Assembly (NCBI RefSeq): GCF_000067045.1
Contig: NC_010125.1
Span: forward strand, 3,822,001 to 3,886,000
From: Gluconacetobacter diazotrophicus PA1 5
Lineage (GTDB): Bacteria; Pseudomonadota; Alphaproteobacteria; Acetobacterales; Acetobacteraceae
DNA length: 64,000 nucleotides
Direction: 5' to 3'
The translations under genes and the position numbers were made by a program. The notes below the pieces were generated by a model. It saw nothing but the letters and a program-made list of their open reading frames with translations, did no database searches and had not been told where the DNA came from. This document shows positions 8,576-16,774 of the stretch, in pieces. The stretch's first letter is position 1. Each line of letters opens with the position of its first letter.

Positions 8576-9819
8576 CACAGAGCGAAAAGACCATTCCCGT
8601 CATCATCATCGGCGGCGGGCAGGCCGGCCTGTCGCTGAGCTGGTACCTCTGCCGCGAACAGGTCGGGCATGTGGTGTTCGAGGCCCGGACGGCCTGCCAT
8701 TCCTGGGATGACGAGCGCTGGGACAATTTCTGCCTGGTGACGCCGAACTGGCAGTGCGCGCTGCCCGGCCATCCCTATGCCGGGACCGACCCGCACGGCT
8801 TCATGGTGAAGGACGAGATCATCGCGTACGTGAAGGGTTTCACGGATTCCTTCACCCCGCCCCTGCGCGAGCATACTCGCGTGACCTCCGTCACGCGGCA
8901 TGAGGGCGGGGGGTATCGCGTCGTCGCCGGGGGCGAGGCGTGGCATGCGCGGCATGTCGTCATCGCGTCGGGGGCGTATCATGACGCGGTGATTCCCGGT
9001 TACGCCGGCGCCATCGATTCGTCGATCATGCAGGTACATTCGCAGGCTTACCGGAGCGCCGCGCAGCTTCCCGAGGGGGCGGTCCTGGTCGTGGGCAGTG
9101 GCCAGTCGGGGGCGCAGATCGTCGAGGACCTGCATCTGGAAGGCCGCAAGGTGCATCTGTGCGTGGGGTCCGCGCCCCGGGTCTCGCGCTTCTATCGCGG
9201 CCGCGATGTCGTGGACTGGCTGGCGGACATGAAATTCTATGACCTGACGGTGGACGATCATCCGCTGCGCGACGGCGCGCGCGACAAGACCAACCATTAC
9301 GTCACCGGCCGCCATGGGGGGCACGACCTGGACCTGCGCCTGTTCGCGAAGCAGGGCGTCGGCCTGCACGGCACGCTGCGGACGATCCGCGACGAGGTGG
9401 CGCTGTTCCAGCCGGACCTGAAGGACAATCTGGACGATGCGGACCGGACCAATGCCGACATCAAGGCGTCCATCGACGCCTATATCGCGCGCGAGGGGAT
9501 CAGTGCCCCCGTGGAAGCGCCTTACGTGCCGGTGTGGGAACCGGACGGAGAGAACGCGCCGCTGGACCTGAAGGCGGCCGGCATCACGTCCATCGTCTGG
9601 TGCATCGGATTCCGTCCCGATTATCGCTGGATCGACGTTCCCGTCTTCAACGGCGCCAACAAGCCGGTGTGGAACCGGGGCGTGACCGGGCAGGCCGGAT
9701 TCTATTTCCTCGGCCTGCCGTGGCTGCACACCTGGGGGTCCGGGCGGTTCTCGGGCATCTCGCGCGATGCGGCGTGGCTGGCCGGGCAGATCACCGGCAA
9801 AGACATTCCCGTCGCCTGA
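8572..9819 (+). CDS. MSMEG_0569-family flavin-dependent oxidoreductase (NitH-like)
   Basis: This 415-residue flavoprotein resembles class B flavin monooxygenases. A first Rossmann motif, GGGQAGLS at residues 14-21, binds FAD. A second, VVGSGQSGAQ near residue 175, binds NAD(P)H. The C-terminal part contains GFRPDYRWIDVPVF and a final FLGLPWLHTWGSGRF. In Nit1C clusters this protein is the terminal oxidoreductase and is thought to oxidise a nitrogenous or glycosylated intermediate. The ATG overlaps the previous stop (ATGA) and is translationally coupled. Confidence 0.9.
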   Translation: MTQSEKTIPVIIIGGGQAGLSLSWYLCREQVGHVVFEARTACHSWDDERWDNFCLVTPNWQCALPGHPYAGTDPHGFMVKDEIIAYVKGFTDSFTPPLREHTRVTSVTRHEGGGYRVVAGGEAWHARHVVIASGAYHDAVIPGYAGAIDSSIMQVHSQAYRSAAQLPEGAVLVVGSGQSGAQIVEDLHLEGRKVHLCVGSAPRVSRFYRGRDVVDWLADMKFYDLTVDDHPLRDGARDKTNHYVTGRHGGHDLDLRLFAKQGVGLHGTLRTIRDEVALFQPDLKDNLDDADRTNADIKASIDAYIAREGISAPVEAPYVPVWEPDGENAPLDLKAAGITSIVWCIGFRPDYRWIDVPVFNGANKPVWNRGVTGQAGFYFLGLPWLHTWGSGRFSGISRDAAWLAGQITGKDIPVA

Positions 9820-9834
9820 GCGGAGGCCGATGCC

Positions 9835-11595
9835 ATGCTGCCGTGGACGACATACCAGGACATGCGCGATGCCGTGTCCGCCGATCCGGACGGGTTCTGG
9901 CTGGACGCGGCGCGGCGCATCGCGTGGACGCGGCCGCCCGCCGCCGGGTGCGCGCCGCGCGCGGACGGGTGGCACGACTGGTTTCCCGGCGGGTGGCTGA
10001 ATACCTGCCACAACGCCGTGGACCGGCATGTCGCGGCCGGGCGGGGCGGGCAGGCGGCGCTGGTCTGGCAGTCCTGCGCGACGAAGGAGCAGCAGATCGT
10101 CACCTATGCGGACCTTCAGCGCCGGGTCGCGGGGTTTGCCGGGGGGCTGCGCGCGCTGGGCGTGGAAAAGGGCGACCGCGTGCTGATCGCGATGCCGACC
10201 CTGGTCGAGACCGCGATCGCCATGCTGGCCTGTGCCCGGCTGGGGGCGGTGCATGTCGTGGTGTTCGCGGGATATGCGGCGCCGGAACTGGCGCGGCGGA
10301 TCGACGACGTGGCGCCGAAGATCGTCATCGTCGCCAGTTGCAGCTTCCAGGGCAGCGTGCCCGTGTCCTCGTACGACGTGCTGGCCGAGGCGCTGGCCCT
10401 GGCCGCGCATGCGCCCGATGCCTGCGTCGTGCTGCAGCGTCCGGCCTGCCCGGCGCGGCTGGCGCCCGGCGATCATGACTTCCATGGGCTGGAGCGGCAT
10501 GCGCCGGCGGCGCCCGTTCCGGTGAAATCGGAAGATCCGCTTTATATCCTGCATACATCGGGAACGACGGGCGCGTCGAAGGGCATCGTCCGCGACAATG
10601 GCGGCCATGCGGTGGCGCTGGCGCTGTCCATGGAGCTGATCTATGGCTGCCGGGCAGGGGATGTCTTCTTCACGACGTCGGACCTGGGCTGGGTGGTCGG
10701 CCATTCCTATGGCGTCTATGCGCCGCTGCTGGGCGGCTGTACCAGCGTGATCATGGAAGGCGGGGCCTCGGCATCGTCGATCGCGGCGCTGTGTCGTGCG
10801 CGGGGCGTGACCTGCCTGTTCACCACGCCCACGCAGTTGCGTCTGCTCCGCCAGGCGGAGCGGGGGGCGGCGGGGGGCGCGCCGCTGGCATTGGCCCGCG
10901 TCTTCGTGGCCGGGGAATATGCCGATCCGACCCTGCTGGACTGGGCCCGGTCCTATTTCCGCTGCCCCGTCGCCAACCATTGGTGGCAGACGGAAACCGG
11001 GTGGAGCATCACGGCGCATTTCCTGGGCCTGCCGGAAGAGGAAGCCCCGTCGGCCATGAACGATATCGGCCGGCCCGCGCCGGGCTTTAACGCCGCCGTC
11101 GGGGCGGGCGACGCGTCCGGCGAGATCCTGCTGGCGCTGCCGCTTCCGCCGGGCTGCCTGGCGGGCGTGTGGATGGACGGGGGGATTCAGGCGCCGCGTG
11201 CCTGCCTGGACGCCACCGGCCGCCATTACCGCACGTTCGACGAGGGGACGATCGGCGCGGACGGCGCGGTGCACATGCTGGGCCGGTCCGACGACGTCAT
11301 CAAGGTCGCGGGGCGGCGGATTTCCGGCGTGCAGATCGAAGCCATCATCGCGCGCCATCCCGCCGTCCATGCCTGCGCCGTCGTCGCGGTAGCCGACGGG
11401 CTGAGGGGCCAGAGGCCGGTCGCCTATGTCGTGCCCGACGCGTGGCCCGTGCCCCCCGCCCGGGCCGGCGAGATCATCGAGCAGGTCGGGCGCGGCCTGG
11501 GACGGTGGGTAGGCATCCGCGATGTCCGGTTCGTCGCGGCGCTTCCGACGACGCGATCGGGGAAGATCCTGCGCAGGCGGCTGGCCGTCGCCTGA
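9835..11595 (+). CDS. AMP-forming acyl-CoA synthetase / ligase of the Nit1C locus
   Basis: This 586-residue ANL-superfamily ligase carries the P-loop TSGTTGASKG at residues 241-250, the NHWWQTETGWS core motif, a GRSDDVIKVAGRRIS hinge and the acylation lysine K577 in SGKILRRR. It looks closest to acetyl- and propionyl-CoA synthetases (the tyrosine/tryptophan-lined pocket before TET is typical), but length and context point to the ligase found at some Nit1C loci. It starts 15 bp after the flavoprotein stop and belongs to the operon. It probably activates the acid released by the nitrilase; that link is inferred. Confidence 0.85.
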   Translation: MLPWTTYQDMRDAVSADPDGFWLDAARRIAWTRPPAAGCAPRADGWHDWFPGGWLNTCHNAVDRHVAAGRGGQAALVWQSCATKEQQIVTYADLQRRVAGFAGGLRALGVEKGDRVLIAMPTLVETAIAMLACARLGAVHVVVFAGYAAPELARRIDDVAPKIVIVASCSFQGSVPVSSYDVLAEALALAAHAPDACVVLQRPACPARLAPGDHDFHGLERHAPAAPVPVKSEDPLYILHTSGTTGASKGIVRDNGGHAVALALSMELIYGCRAGDVFFTTSDLGWVVGHSYGVYAPLLGGCTSVIMEGGASASSIAALCRARGVTCLFTTPTQLRLLRQAERGAAGGAPLALARVFVAGEYADPTLLDWARSYFRCPVANHWWQTETGWSITAHFLGLPEEEAPSAMNDIGRPAPGFNAAVGAGDASGEILLALPLPPGCLAGVWMDGGIQAPRACLDATGRHYRTFDEGTIGADGAVHMLGRSDDVIKVAGRRISGVQIEAIIARHPAVHACAVVAVADGLRGQRPVAYVVPDAWPVPPARAGEIIEQVGRGLGRWVGIRDVRFVAALPTTRSGKILRRRLAVA

Positions 11596-11715
11596 CGGGC
11601 GCCGGACGGGCCATGACGTTCCGGCAGGGCTGCCCCGGCCTGCGCGTCCGGGCCGGGGGACGGACGAAACGCCATGCCGCGCGTAGGAATACGAGCAATA
11701 TCATGGAGAGACGAC

Positions 11716-12612
11716 GTGCCCCGTTCATTGCGACGATCCTGCCTGCTTCCGGCCCTGCTGACCGTTGCGGTCGCCGCACCGGCGGCCCATGCGCATTCCG
11801 GCGGGTTTCCGCCCCTGACGACGCCCGCGACCGGCAGCCAGATGCCGGGCAAGATCGTGTTCACGCAGTTGGTCACGCCCAACCTGGCGGCGGCGGAGCG
11901 GTTTTACGGCGCGATGTTCGGCTGGACGTTCCAGGATGTGCCGGTCCGGCGGCTGCATTATGCCGTGGCGCTGAACGGCGGGCACATCGTCGCCGCGCTG
12001 CTGGAACGTCCCTTCACCAATCCCGACCAGCGGCCGATCTGGCTGCCCTTCATCGCGACCGGCGATGTCGATCACCTGGCGGCGCAGGGCGCGGCGCTGG
12101 GCGCGCACGTGATGTTCAAGCCCCGCGACGTTCCCGGCCTGGGGCGCGAGGCCGTGCTGGCCGACCCGAAGGGGGCGGTGTTCGCCGCCCTGACCTCGTC
12201 GAGCGGTGACCCGGCCGACGGCGAGGACCCGGTCGGCGCGTGGAGTTGGAGCGCGCTGCTGACCAGCGACCCGCAGGGGGCCGCGACGTTCTACGGCACG
12301 CTGTTCGGCTACCAGAGCGATGCCGTGGACAGTGGCCATTTCATCGTCAGTTCGCAGGGCAACGCGCGGGGCACGCTCAATGCGCTGCCGCCCGGCTTTC
12401 CGCCGACCGCGATCGCGCGCTGGGTCCGCTTCATCCGCGTGCCCGGCGTGGGCGCCGCCGCCGAGCAGGTGGCCGCGCTGGGCGGGCATGTCGTGGTGCA
12501 GCCGCATCCCGACCGTGACGGCGTGATGGTGGCCCTGCTGGCCGATCCGTCCGGTGCCGTCTTCGGTGTGATGGAATATCCGGGCGGCACGCCCGCGGGG
12601 GACGCGAAATGA
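11716..12612 (+). CDS. Exported protein with two VOC (glyoxalase/dioxygenase-fold) domains
   Basis: The chosen GTG start at 11716 has GGAGAG five nt upstream. It gives 298 residues beginning with a clear signal peptide (Arg-rich start, hydrophobic LLPALLTVAVAAP, AHA cleavage). Two tandem VOC modules follow, each with a typical opening (TPNLAAAERFYGAMFGW, TSDPQGAATFYGTLFGY) and closing (VLADPKGAVFA, LLADPSGAVFGV). VOC proteins bind metal or small molecules; no substrate can be assigned. An exported tandem VOC protein is somewhat unusual. An in-frame ATG at 11674 would give a longer leader but lacks a ribosome-binding site. Confidence 0.8.
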   Translation: MPRSLRRSCLLPALLTVAVAAPAAHAHSGGFPPLTTPATGSQMPGKIVFTQLVTPNLAAAERFYGAMFGWTFQDVPVRRLHYAVALNGGHIVAALLERPFTNPDQRPIWLPFIATGDVDHLAAQGAALGAHVMFKPRDVPGLGREAVLADPKGAVFAALTSSSGDPADGEDPVGAWSWSALLTSDPQGAATFYGTLFGYQSDAVDSGHFIVSSQGNARGTLNALPPGFPPTAIARWVRFIRVPGVGAAAEQVAALGGHVVVQPHPDRDGVMVALLADPSGAVFGVMEYPGGTPAGDAK

Positions 12613-13001
12613 CACGGCAACGATCGGGATGGTGGGTCGCTTTCGGGTGCGCGGGGGCCATGGTGGCGCTGCTGGGCGGCTGCGTCGGGTATGACGGCTA
12701 CGACGATTATGGCGGCGGGTATTATTCGACCTATGGCGGCGGCTGGGGCGGCGGCGGCTGGGGTGGACCCGGCTGGGGCGGCGGCTGGGGCCGGGGCTAT
12801 GCCGTCGGCCCGCGCTGGCATGGCAGCGGGGGCGGCGGCTGGCATGGCGGCGGTGGACCCGGCGGTCGTGGCGGCGGTGGCGGCTGGCATTGCGGCGGGC
12901 CCGGCGGTGGTGGCCATGGTGGCGGCGGTGGTCCGGGTGGTGGCGGCCATGGTGGCGGCGGCGGCGGGGGCGGTCACGGGGGCGGCGGCCACGGCCGCTA
13001 G
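12609..13001 (+). CDS. Glycine-rich lipoprotein
   Basis: The 130-residue product has a short basic start, a hydrophobic stretch and the lipobox LLGGC, followed by an almost pure Gly/His/Trp/Tyr repeat region (GGGWGG, GGHGGGG). It starts inside the end of the VOC gene (ATGA overlap), so the two are co-translated. The low-complexity tail could coat the envelope or bind metal through its histidines. No conserved domain is recognisable. The G-rich tail produces long false reading frames in other phases. Confidence 0.72.
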   Translation: MTRQRSGWWVAFGCAGAMVALLGGCVGYDGYDDYGGGYYSTYGGGWGGGGWGGPGWGGGWGRGYAVGPRWHGSGGGGWHGGGGPGGRGGGGGWHCGGPGGGGHGGGGGPGGGGHGGGGGGGGHGGGGHGR

Positions 13002-13032
13002 GGCAGATCGTGACGTGAAGATGCTCTGAAAG

Positions 13033-13080
13033 CAAAAACCTTGAGGGCATGATCGGCCTTGCCCAATCATGCCCTCAAGG
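13033..13080 (-). terminator. Rho-independent terminator for the epimerase operon
   Basis: A perfect 15-bp inverted repeat (CCTTGAGGGCATGAT at 13039-13053 and its complement at 13066-13080) encloses a 12-nt loop. On the minus strand it is followed by GGTTTTTGC, giving a short U-run. It therefore best ends the minus-strand operon that stops at 13117. The same hairpin may also terminate the plus-strand lipoprotein transcript. Confidence 0.75.
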
Positions 13081-13116
13081 CCCGGACCGCTCGCGCACTC
13101 CGCCTCGCAGGGTGCG

Positions 13117-14370
13117 TCAGTTATCCATGATCGCGACGGCGGTGGCGAAGCTGGGGGCCAGGGGCAGCAGCGGGGTCAGCGTGGCCTGCCAGGCGTGGTA
13201 GAGATCGGCCTTGCCCTGGTACACCACGGCCGAAGGCTGGTTGTGGCGGTCGAGTTCCTGGAGCCATCCGCCCTGCCCGCGGTCGATCATGTGAAGGTCG
13301 ATATAGTCCCAGATGGTCCGGTACCAGTGTTCGTATTGCCCGTGGCCGGTGCGTTTCAGCAGGGCGGCGGCGGCGGTCATGGCTTCGGCCTGGCACCAGT
13401 GGGGGCGGTTATGCACCACGGGTTCCAGGTCCCAGCCCACGGTGTAGAGCAGGCCAGGTGCGCCGTCCCGCGCCCATCCGGCGTGCATGCCCGTGCGGAA
13501 CAGGCCGATGGCGTCGTCCAGCAGCCAGGGCGGTGCGGAGCCGCCCTCACGCAGCAGCGCGGCCTCCAGCTTCAGCAGCAGGTGCGCCCATTCGACGAAA
13601 TGGCCCGGCGTCATGCCGTAGGGCCGCAGGTCGTCGGTCGGCCTGTCGCGGTGGAAGTCCTTCAGAAGAGTCCAGTTGCGATCGTAATGTTCCGGGACCG
13701 CGTATCCGGCGCCCCTGGCCAGCGTGTGGATCACGCGTTCGACGATCCGCAGCGCCCTCGTGCGCCAGATGGCGTTTCCGGTGACGTCCGCGACCGCCAT
13801 GCATGCTTCCACCGAATGCATGTTCGCGTTGGCGCCGCGATAGTCCTCCTCGTCCGACCAGTCGGCGGCGAAGCTCTCGCGGAAGATTCCTTCGTCCTCG
13901 CTCCAGAAATGCCGGTCCCAGACATCCAGCGCCTCTTTCAGAAGCTGGTCCGCGCCCGGGACGTGCTGCACGACGGCGGAGGACGCGGCGAGGGCCACGA
14001 ACGCGTGCAGGTAGGCCTGCTTGCGCCCGCCCGCCTGTGCCGGGCCTTCGAACCATCCGCCATGCCTGGGATCGCGCAGCGGCCCCAGCAGGCTGGCGAC
14101 GCCATGGGCCGCCAGCGGCGCGCAGCCGGGCAGGCCGCGCCCGGCGGCGACCGCGTACACGTGGGTCATCCGCGCCGTCAGGATGCTGTCCGCGCCGCCG
14201 TCCTTCATCGGCCGGCCGTCGTCGCCCAGGGCGGTGAAACCGTCCGGAATCCGCGCGGGTTTCGAGAAATCGAGCAATCGCTGGCCCTGGAGATCCAGCC
14301 AGCGGCGATGGGGCGCCGAGCGCAGCCAGCTTGACGCCGGCAGCATCAGCGACGGAAGCGCCTCAGCCAT
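13117..14370 (-). CDS. AGE-family epimerase/isomerase (mannose isomerase-like)
   Basis: This 417-residue (alpha/alpha)6-barrel protein of the N-acylglucosamine 2-epimerase superfamily has characteristic segments: LDFSKPARIPDGFTALGDDGRP near the start, LTARMTHVYA, GGWFE, NANMHSVEACMA (a conserved active-site His region), HFVEWAHLLLKLE and HWCQAEAMTAAAAL. These resemble the aldose-ketose isomerases (mannose or sulfoquinovose isomerase type) more than GlcNAc epimerases. The protein is cytosolic. Its start overlaps the end of the SDR gene by 8 bp, so the two are probably translated together and may act on the same sugar or polyol. Confidence 0.85.
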   Translation of the reverse strand: MAEALPSLMLPASSWLRSAPHRRWLDLQGQRLLDFSKPARIPDGFTALGDDGRPMKDGGADSILTARMTHVYAVAAGRGLPGCAPLAAHGVASLLGPLRDPRHGGWFEGPAQAGGRKQAYLHAFVALAASSAVVQHVPGADQLLKEALDVWDRHFWSEDEGIFRESFAADWSDEEDYRGANANMHSVEACMAVADVTGNAIWRTRALRIVERVIHTLARGAGYAVPEHYDRNWTLLKDFHRDRPTDDLRPYGMTPGHFVEWAHLLLKLEAALLREGGSAPPWLLDDAIGLFRTGMHAGWARDGAPGLLYTVGWDLEPVVHNRPHWCQAEAMTAAAALLKRTGHGQYEHWYRTIWDYIDLHMIDRGQGGWLQELDRHNQPSAVVYQGKADLYHAWQATLTPLLPLAPSFATAVAIMDN

Positions 14371-15223
14371 TGACGATCATGCCGCCATTGACGTGGACGG
14401 TCTGGCCGGTGACGTAGGACGCGTCGTCCGATGCCAGATAGACGTAGGCCGGCCCCATTTCGCTGGGCTGCCCGATCCGGCCCAACGGCGTGCTCTTGCC
14501 CATGTCGGCCACGGCCTGCGGGTCGATCGGCCCCCAGCTTGCGGGTTGCAGCGGGGTCCAGATCGGGCCGGGGGCCACGGCGTTGACGCGGATGTCCTTC
14601 CCGGCAAGCTGCAGCGCCAGGGCGCGGGTGAAGCCCAGTTCCGCCGCCTTGGTCGTGGAATAGGCGACGAGGGACTTGTTGCCGGCGAAGGCGTTGATCG
14701 AGGACGTGTTGATGATCGCGCTGCCCTTGCCCAGGTAGGGCAGGGCCGCGCGCGTGATGTAGAAATAGCCGTTGACGTTCACGTTCATGTGGCGCTGCCA
14801 GACGGCGTCCGTGATGTCGGTCAGGTCGTCGCTGATATACTGGACGCCGGCATTGTTCACCACGATATCCAGGCCGCCGAAGGCCGCGACGGTGCGCGCC
14901 ACGGCGTCGTCGCAGACCGCGCTGCTGGACACGTCGCCCTGGATGGCCAGGGCCTTCGTGCCCTCGGCCTCGACCAGGCGTACCGTTTCCTGGGCGTCGT
15001 CCTGTTCTTCCAGGTACAGGATCGCGACATCCGCGCCCTCTCGCGCGAAATGCAGTGCCACCGCGCGGCCGATGCCGCTGTCGCCGCCCGTGACCAGGGC
15101 GCGGCGCCCCGCCAGCTTGCCGCTGCCGCGATAATCCGGGCGGATATGTTCGGCCGGCGGTTGCAGCAGGCGTTCGACGCCCGGCTGATGGTCCTGGCTC
15201 TGGGGGGGAATGCTCTGGGCCAT
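14363..15223 (-). CDS. Short-chain dehydrogenase/reductase (general-stress type)
   Basis: This 286-residue classical SDR has the N-terminal extension of the GSP39/YghA group. It contains the nucleotide motif TGGDSGIGRA, NNAGVQY, the catalytic Ser in NTSSINAF, and YSTTKAAEL (Tyr-X3-Lys). Start ATG 15223 is chosen because GGAGAA lies just upstream on the minus strand and the next residues (MAQSIPPQSQDHQPG) match the usual family start. These enzymes use NAD(P)H on alcohols or aldehydes and are often stress-induced. It is the first gene of a two-gene operon with the AGE epimerase. Confidence 0.88.
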   Translation of the reverse strand: MAQSIPPQSQDHQPGVERLLQPPAEHIRPDYRGSGKLAGRRALVTGGDSGIGRAVALHFAREGADVAILYLEEQDDAQETVRLVEAEGTKALAIQGDVSSSAVCDDAVARTVAAFGGLDIVVNNAGVQYISDDLTDITDAVWQRHMNVNVNGYFYITRAALPYLGKGSAIINTSSINAFAGNKSLVAYSTTKAAELGFTRALALQLAGKDIRVNAVAPGPIWTPLQPASWGPIDPQAVADMGKSTPLGRIGQPSEMGPAYVYLASDDASYVTGQTVHVNGGMIVNG

Positions 15224-15672
15224 GGGGGTTCTCCGCGTCGAGGGGCGTGACAGGCCGGCGGCGATCGCGGTGCGGCAGCCGGCAGGTTCCAGAGGGGGAA
15301 CGCCCCGGGATACGGGCTGTTGCCTGAATTTCCGGTTAAGGGGCGGTTGCGGAAGTCCTGCTGCTGATGAGTCGCCGCATGGCGGGCCGTACACTGCGGC
15401 CGAATCGGACTGTATTTCCACACTGGATCCGGTCGTCCAGTATCGGGTGCGATGTTGAATTCGAATTACGACACCGCCGCCCGAGGGATATTACGGCCTG
15501 CTCGCTCTGCTGGTTCGGCAGGATCATGCCGCTGGACATGGGCGACGTGGATGTCACGACCCGCGATGCCAAGCGCTACCTCTCGCGCCAGGGCGGCAGG
15601 CTCGGCTGTCCACCTTCATCCCCGCCACCCATGCGGACGTGACGCTGAACTGAGGCGTGGTGGTCCCGCCGG
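15224..15672. other. Intergenic region with a possible gene remnant
   Basis: There is no intact gene in this 449-bp stretch. The 5' part (minus strand) should hold the promoter of the SDR operon. From about 15535 to 15652 on the plus strand, short coding-like pieces in two frames (DVTTRDAKRYLSRQGGRL and then STFIPATHADVTLN with a stop) can be joined by one frameshift. This looks like the 3' end of a decayed gene, but the family is not recognised. Confidence 0.3.
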
Positions 15673-15921
15673 TCAGGTCGTGTCCTCGCCGGCGGGAATG
15701 TCGCGGTCGAAATCGGCGATCGCCTTCGCTGCGGGGGTGGGCAGGATGATCGATTCGCCCTCGATGCGCATGGCCTCGTCCAGCGGGAGGAAATGGTAGG
15801 CGCCGTCCTCGCTGGTCAGTTTCAGCCGGGTCTTGCCTTCCACTTCGTCCGTCACGCCGATCTTGACGCCGTCGGACCCCATGACGGCCATGCCGGGATG
15901 GATTGTGTCGCTCGCGATCAT
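15673..15921 (-). CDS. DUF2171-family small protein
   Basis: This 82-residue acidic protein contains HPGMAVMGSDGVKIGVTDEVEGKTRLKLTSEDG and a C-terminal HFLPLDEAM segment. It matches the PRC-barrel-like DUF2171 family, whose proteins carry a small beta-barrel related to photosynthetic reaction-centre H subunit domains and are common stress or housekeeping accessories. It has no signal peptide or membrane segment. It is monocistronic here. The role is unknown. Confidence 0.75.
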   Translation of the reverse strand: MIASDTIHPGMAVMGSDGVKIGVTDEVEGKTRLKLTSEDGAYHFLPLDEAMRIEGESIILPTPAAKAIADFDRDIPAGEDTT

Positions 15922-16062
15922 GTCGGTTTCCTTGCATCGGGCGATTGCGGTTTCGGCATGCGGACGTCATCGGGCAGGATGTCCGGCCCGGCCCGCATGC
16001 CATACCGAGTCAACGCCCGGGGCCGGCAGAGTTGAATCACAGAGGCGCGAGGACCCGACCGC

Positions 16063-16765
16063 ATGAGCGGATACCGTCGCCTGCTGCGTCTGGTGGCGTG
16101 GTGCGCGCTTCTGGCCGCGCTGGCCATGGCGCTGGTGCTGCACCGGGCGTGGCTGCCCGCCGCCTATGACCCCACCCGCCCGCTGGACCTGCGGGCCGAA
16201 CGCACGTTCATGACGCCGGTCAAGCTGCGGGTCCTGGACGCGGTGCCGTCCCTGTGCCGCGCGGCGCTGGCGACGGCGGCGCTGCGCGTGCGGCCGGTGG
16301 CGCTGGGGACCGGCGGGCGCTGCGTCGTGCCGGATGCGGTGCGGGTGGAGGGGGGAGCGGCCCCCGCCATGCCGGACGGATTCCCGGCCTCGTGCCGGCT
16401 GGCGGTGCGGTGGGCGATGTTCCAGACCGACGTGGCCGAACCCGCGGCCCGCGCCGTGTTCGGCCAGGGCGTACGGGCCATCCGCCAGGCCGGGACCTAT
16501 GCCTGCCGCGACATCCGCGACCGGCCGGGCGCCGCCAGCAGCCATGCCGGGGCCGATGCGATCGACGTATCGGGTTTCATCCTGGCGGACGGGCGGGAGG
16601 TTTCGGTCGGGGCGTGGCAAGGATACGGGCGGCAAGGCGGCGTTCCTGCACCGCGTGCGGGCGGGGGCATGCCGTCTGTTCGGCATCGTCCTGTCACCCG
16701 ACTACAATGCGTGGCACGCCGGCCATCTGCATCTGCAGGCCACGGGCGGCGGGTTGTGCGATTGA
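16063..16765 (+). pseudogene. Extensin-like protein gene with a frameshift
   Basis: Frame 1 from ATG 16063 encodes an N-terminal membrane anchor and the extensin-like C-terminal domain up to SSHAGADAIDVSGFILADGRE and SVGAW. The domain then continues in another frame from about 16621: KDTGGKAAFLHRVRAGACRLFGIVLSPDYNAWHAGHLHLQ, ending at TGA 16765. One extra base near GCGTGGCAAGGATACGG (about 16615-16625) explains the break. The joined product would be about 233 residues, normal for exported extensin-like proteins of alphaproteobacteria, which are related to cell-wall peptidases. Either a real loss-of-function mutation or a sequencing error is possible. Confidence 0.8.
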
Positions 16766-16774
16766 GGCCGCCCC

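Noticed and set aside
8443-11370. A 975-aa minus-strand frame opposite the flavoprotein and ligase
   Set aside because: It is a shadow of two well-supported enzymes.
12690-12990. G-rich tract as a CRISPR-like or tandem repeat array
   Set aside because: The repeats are glycine codons within a lipoprotein gene and have no spacer structure.
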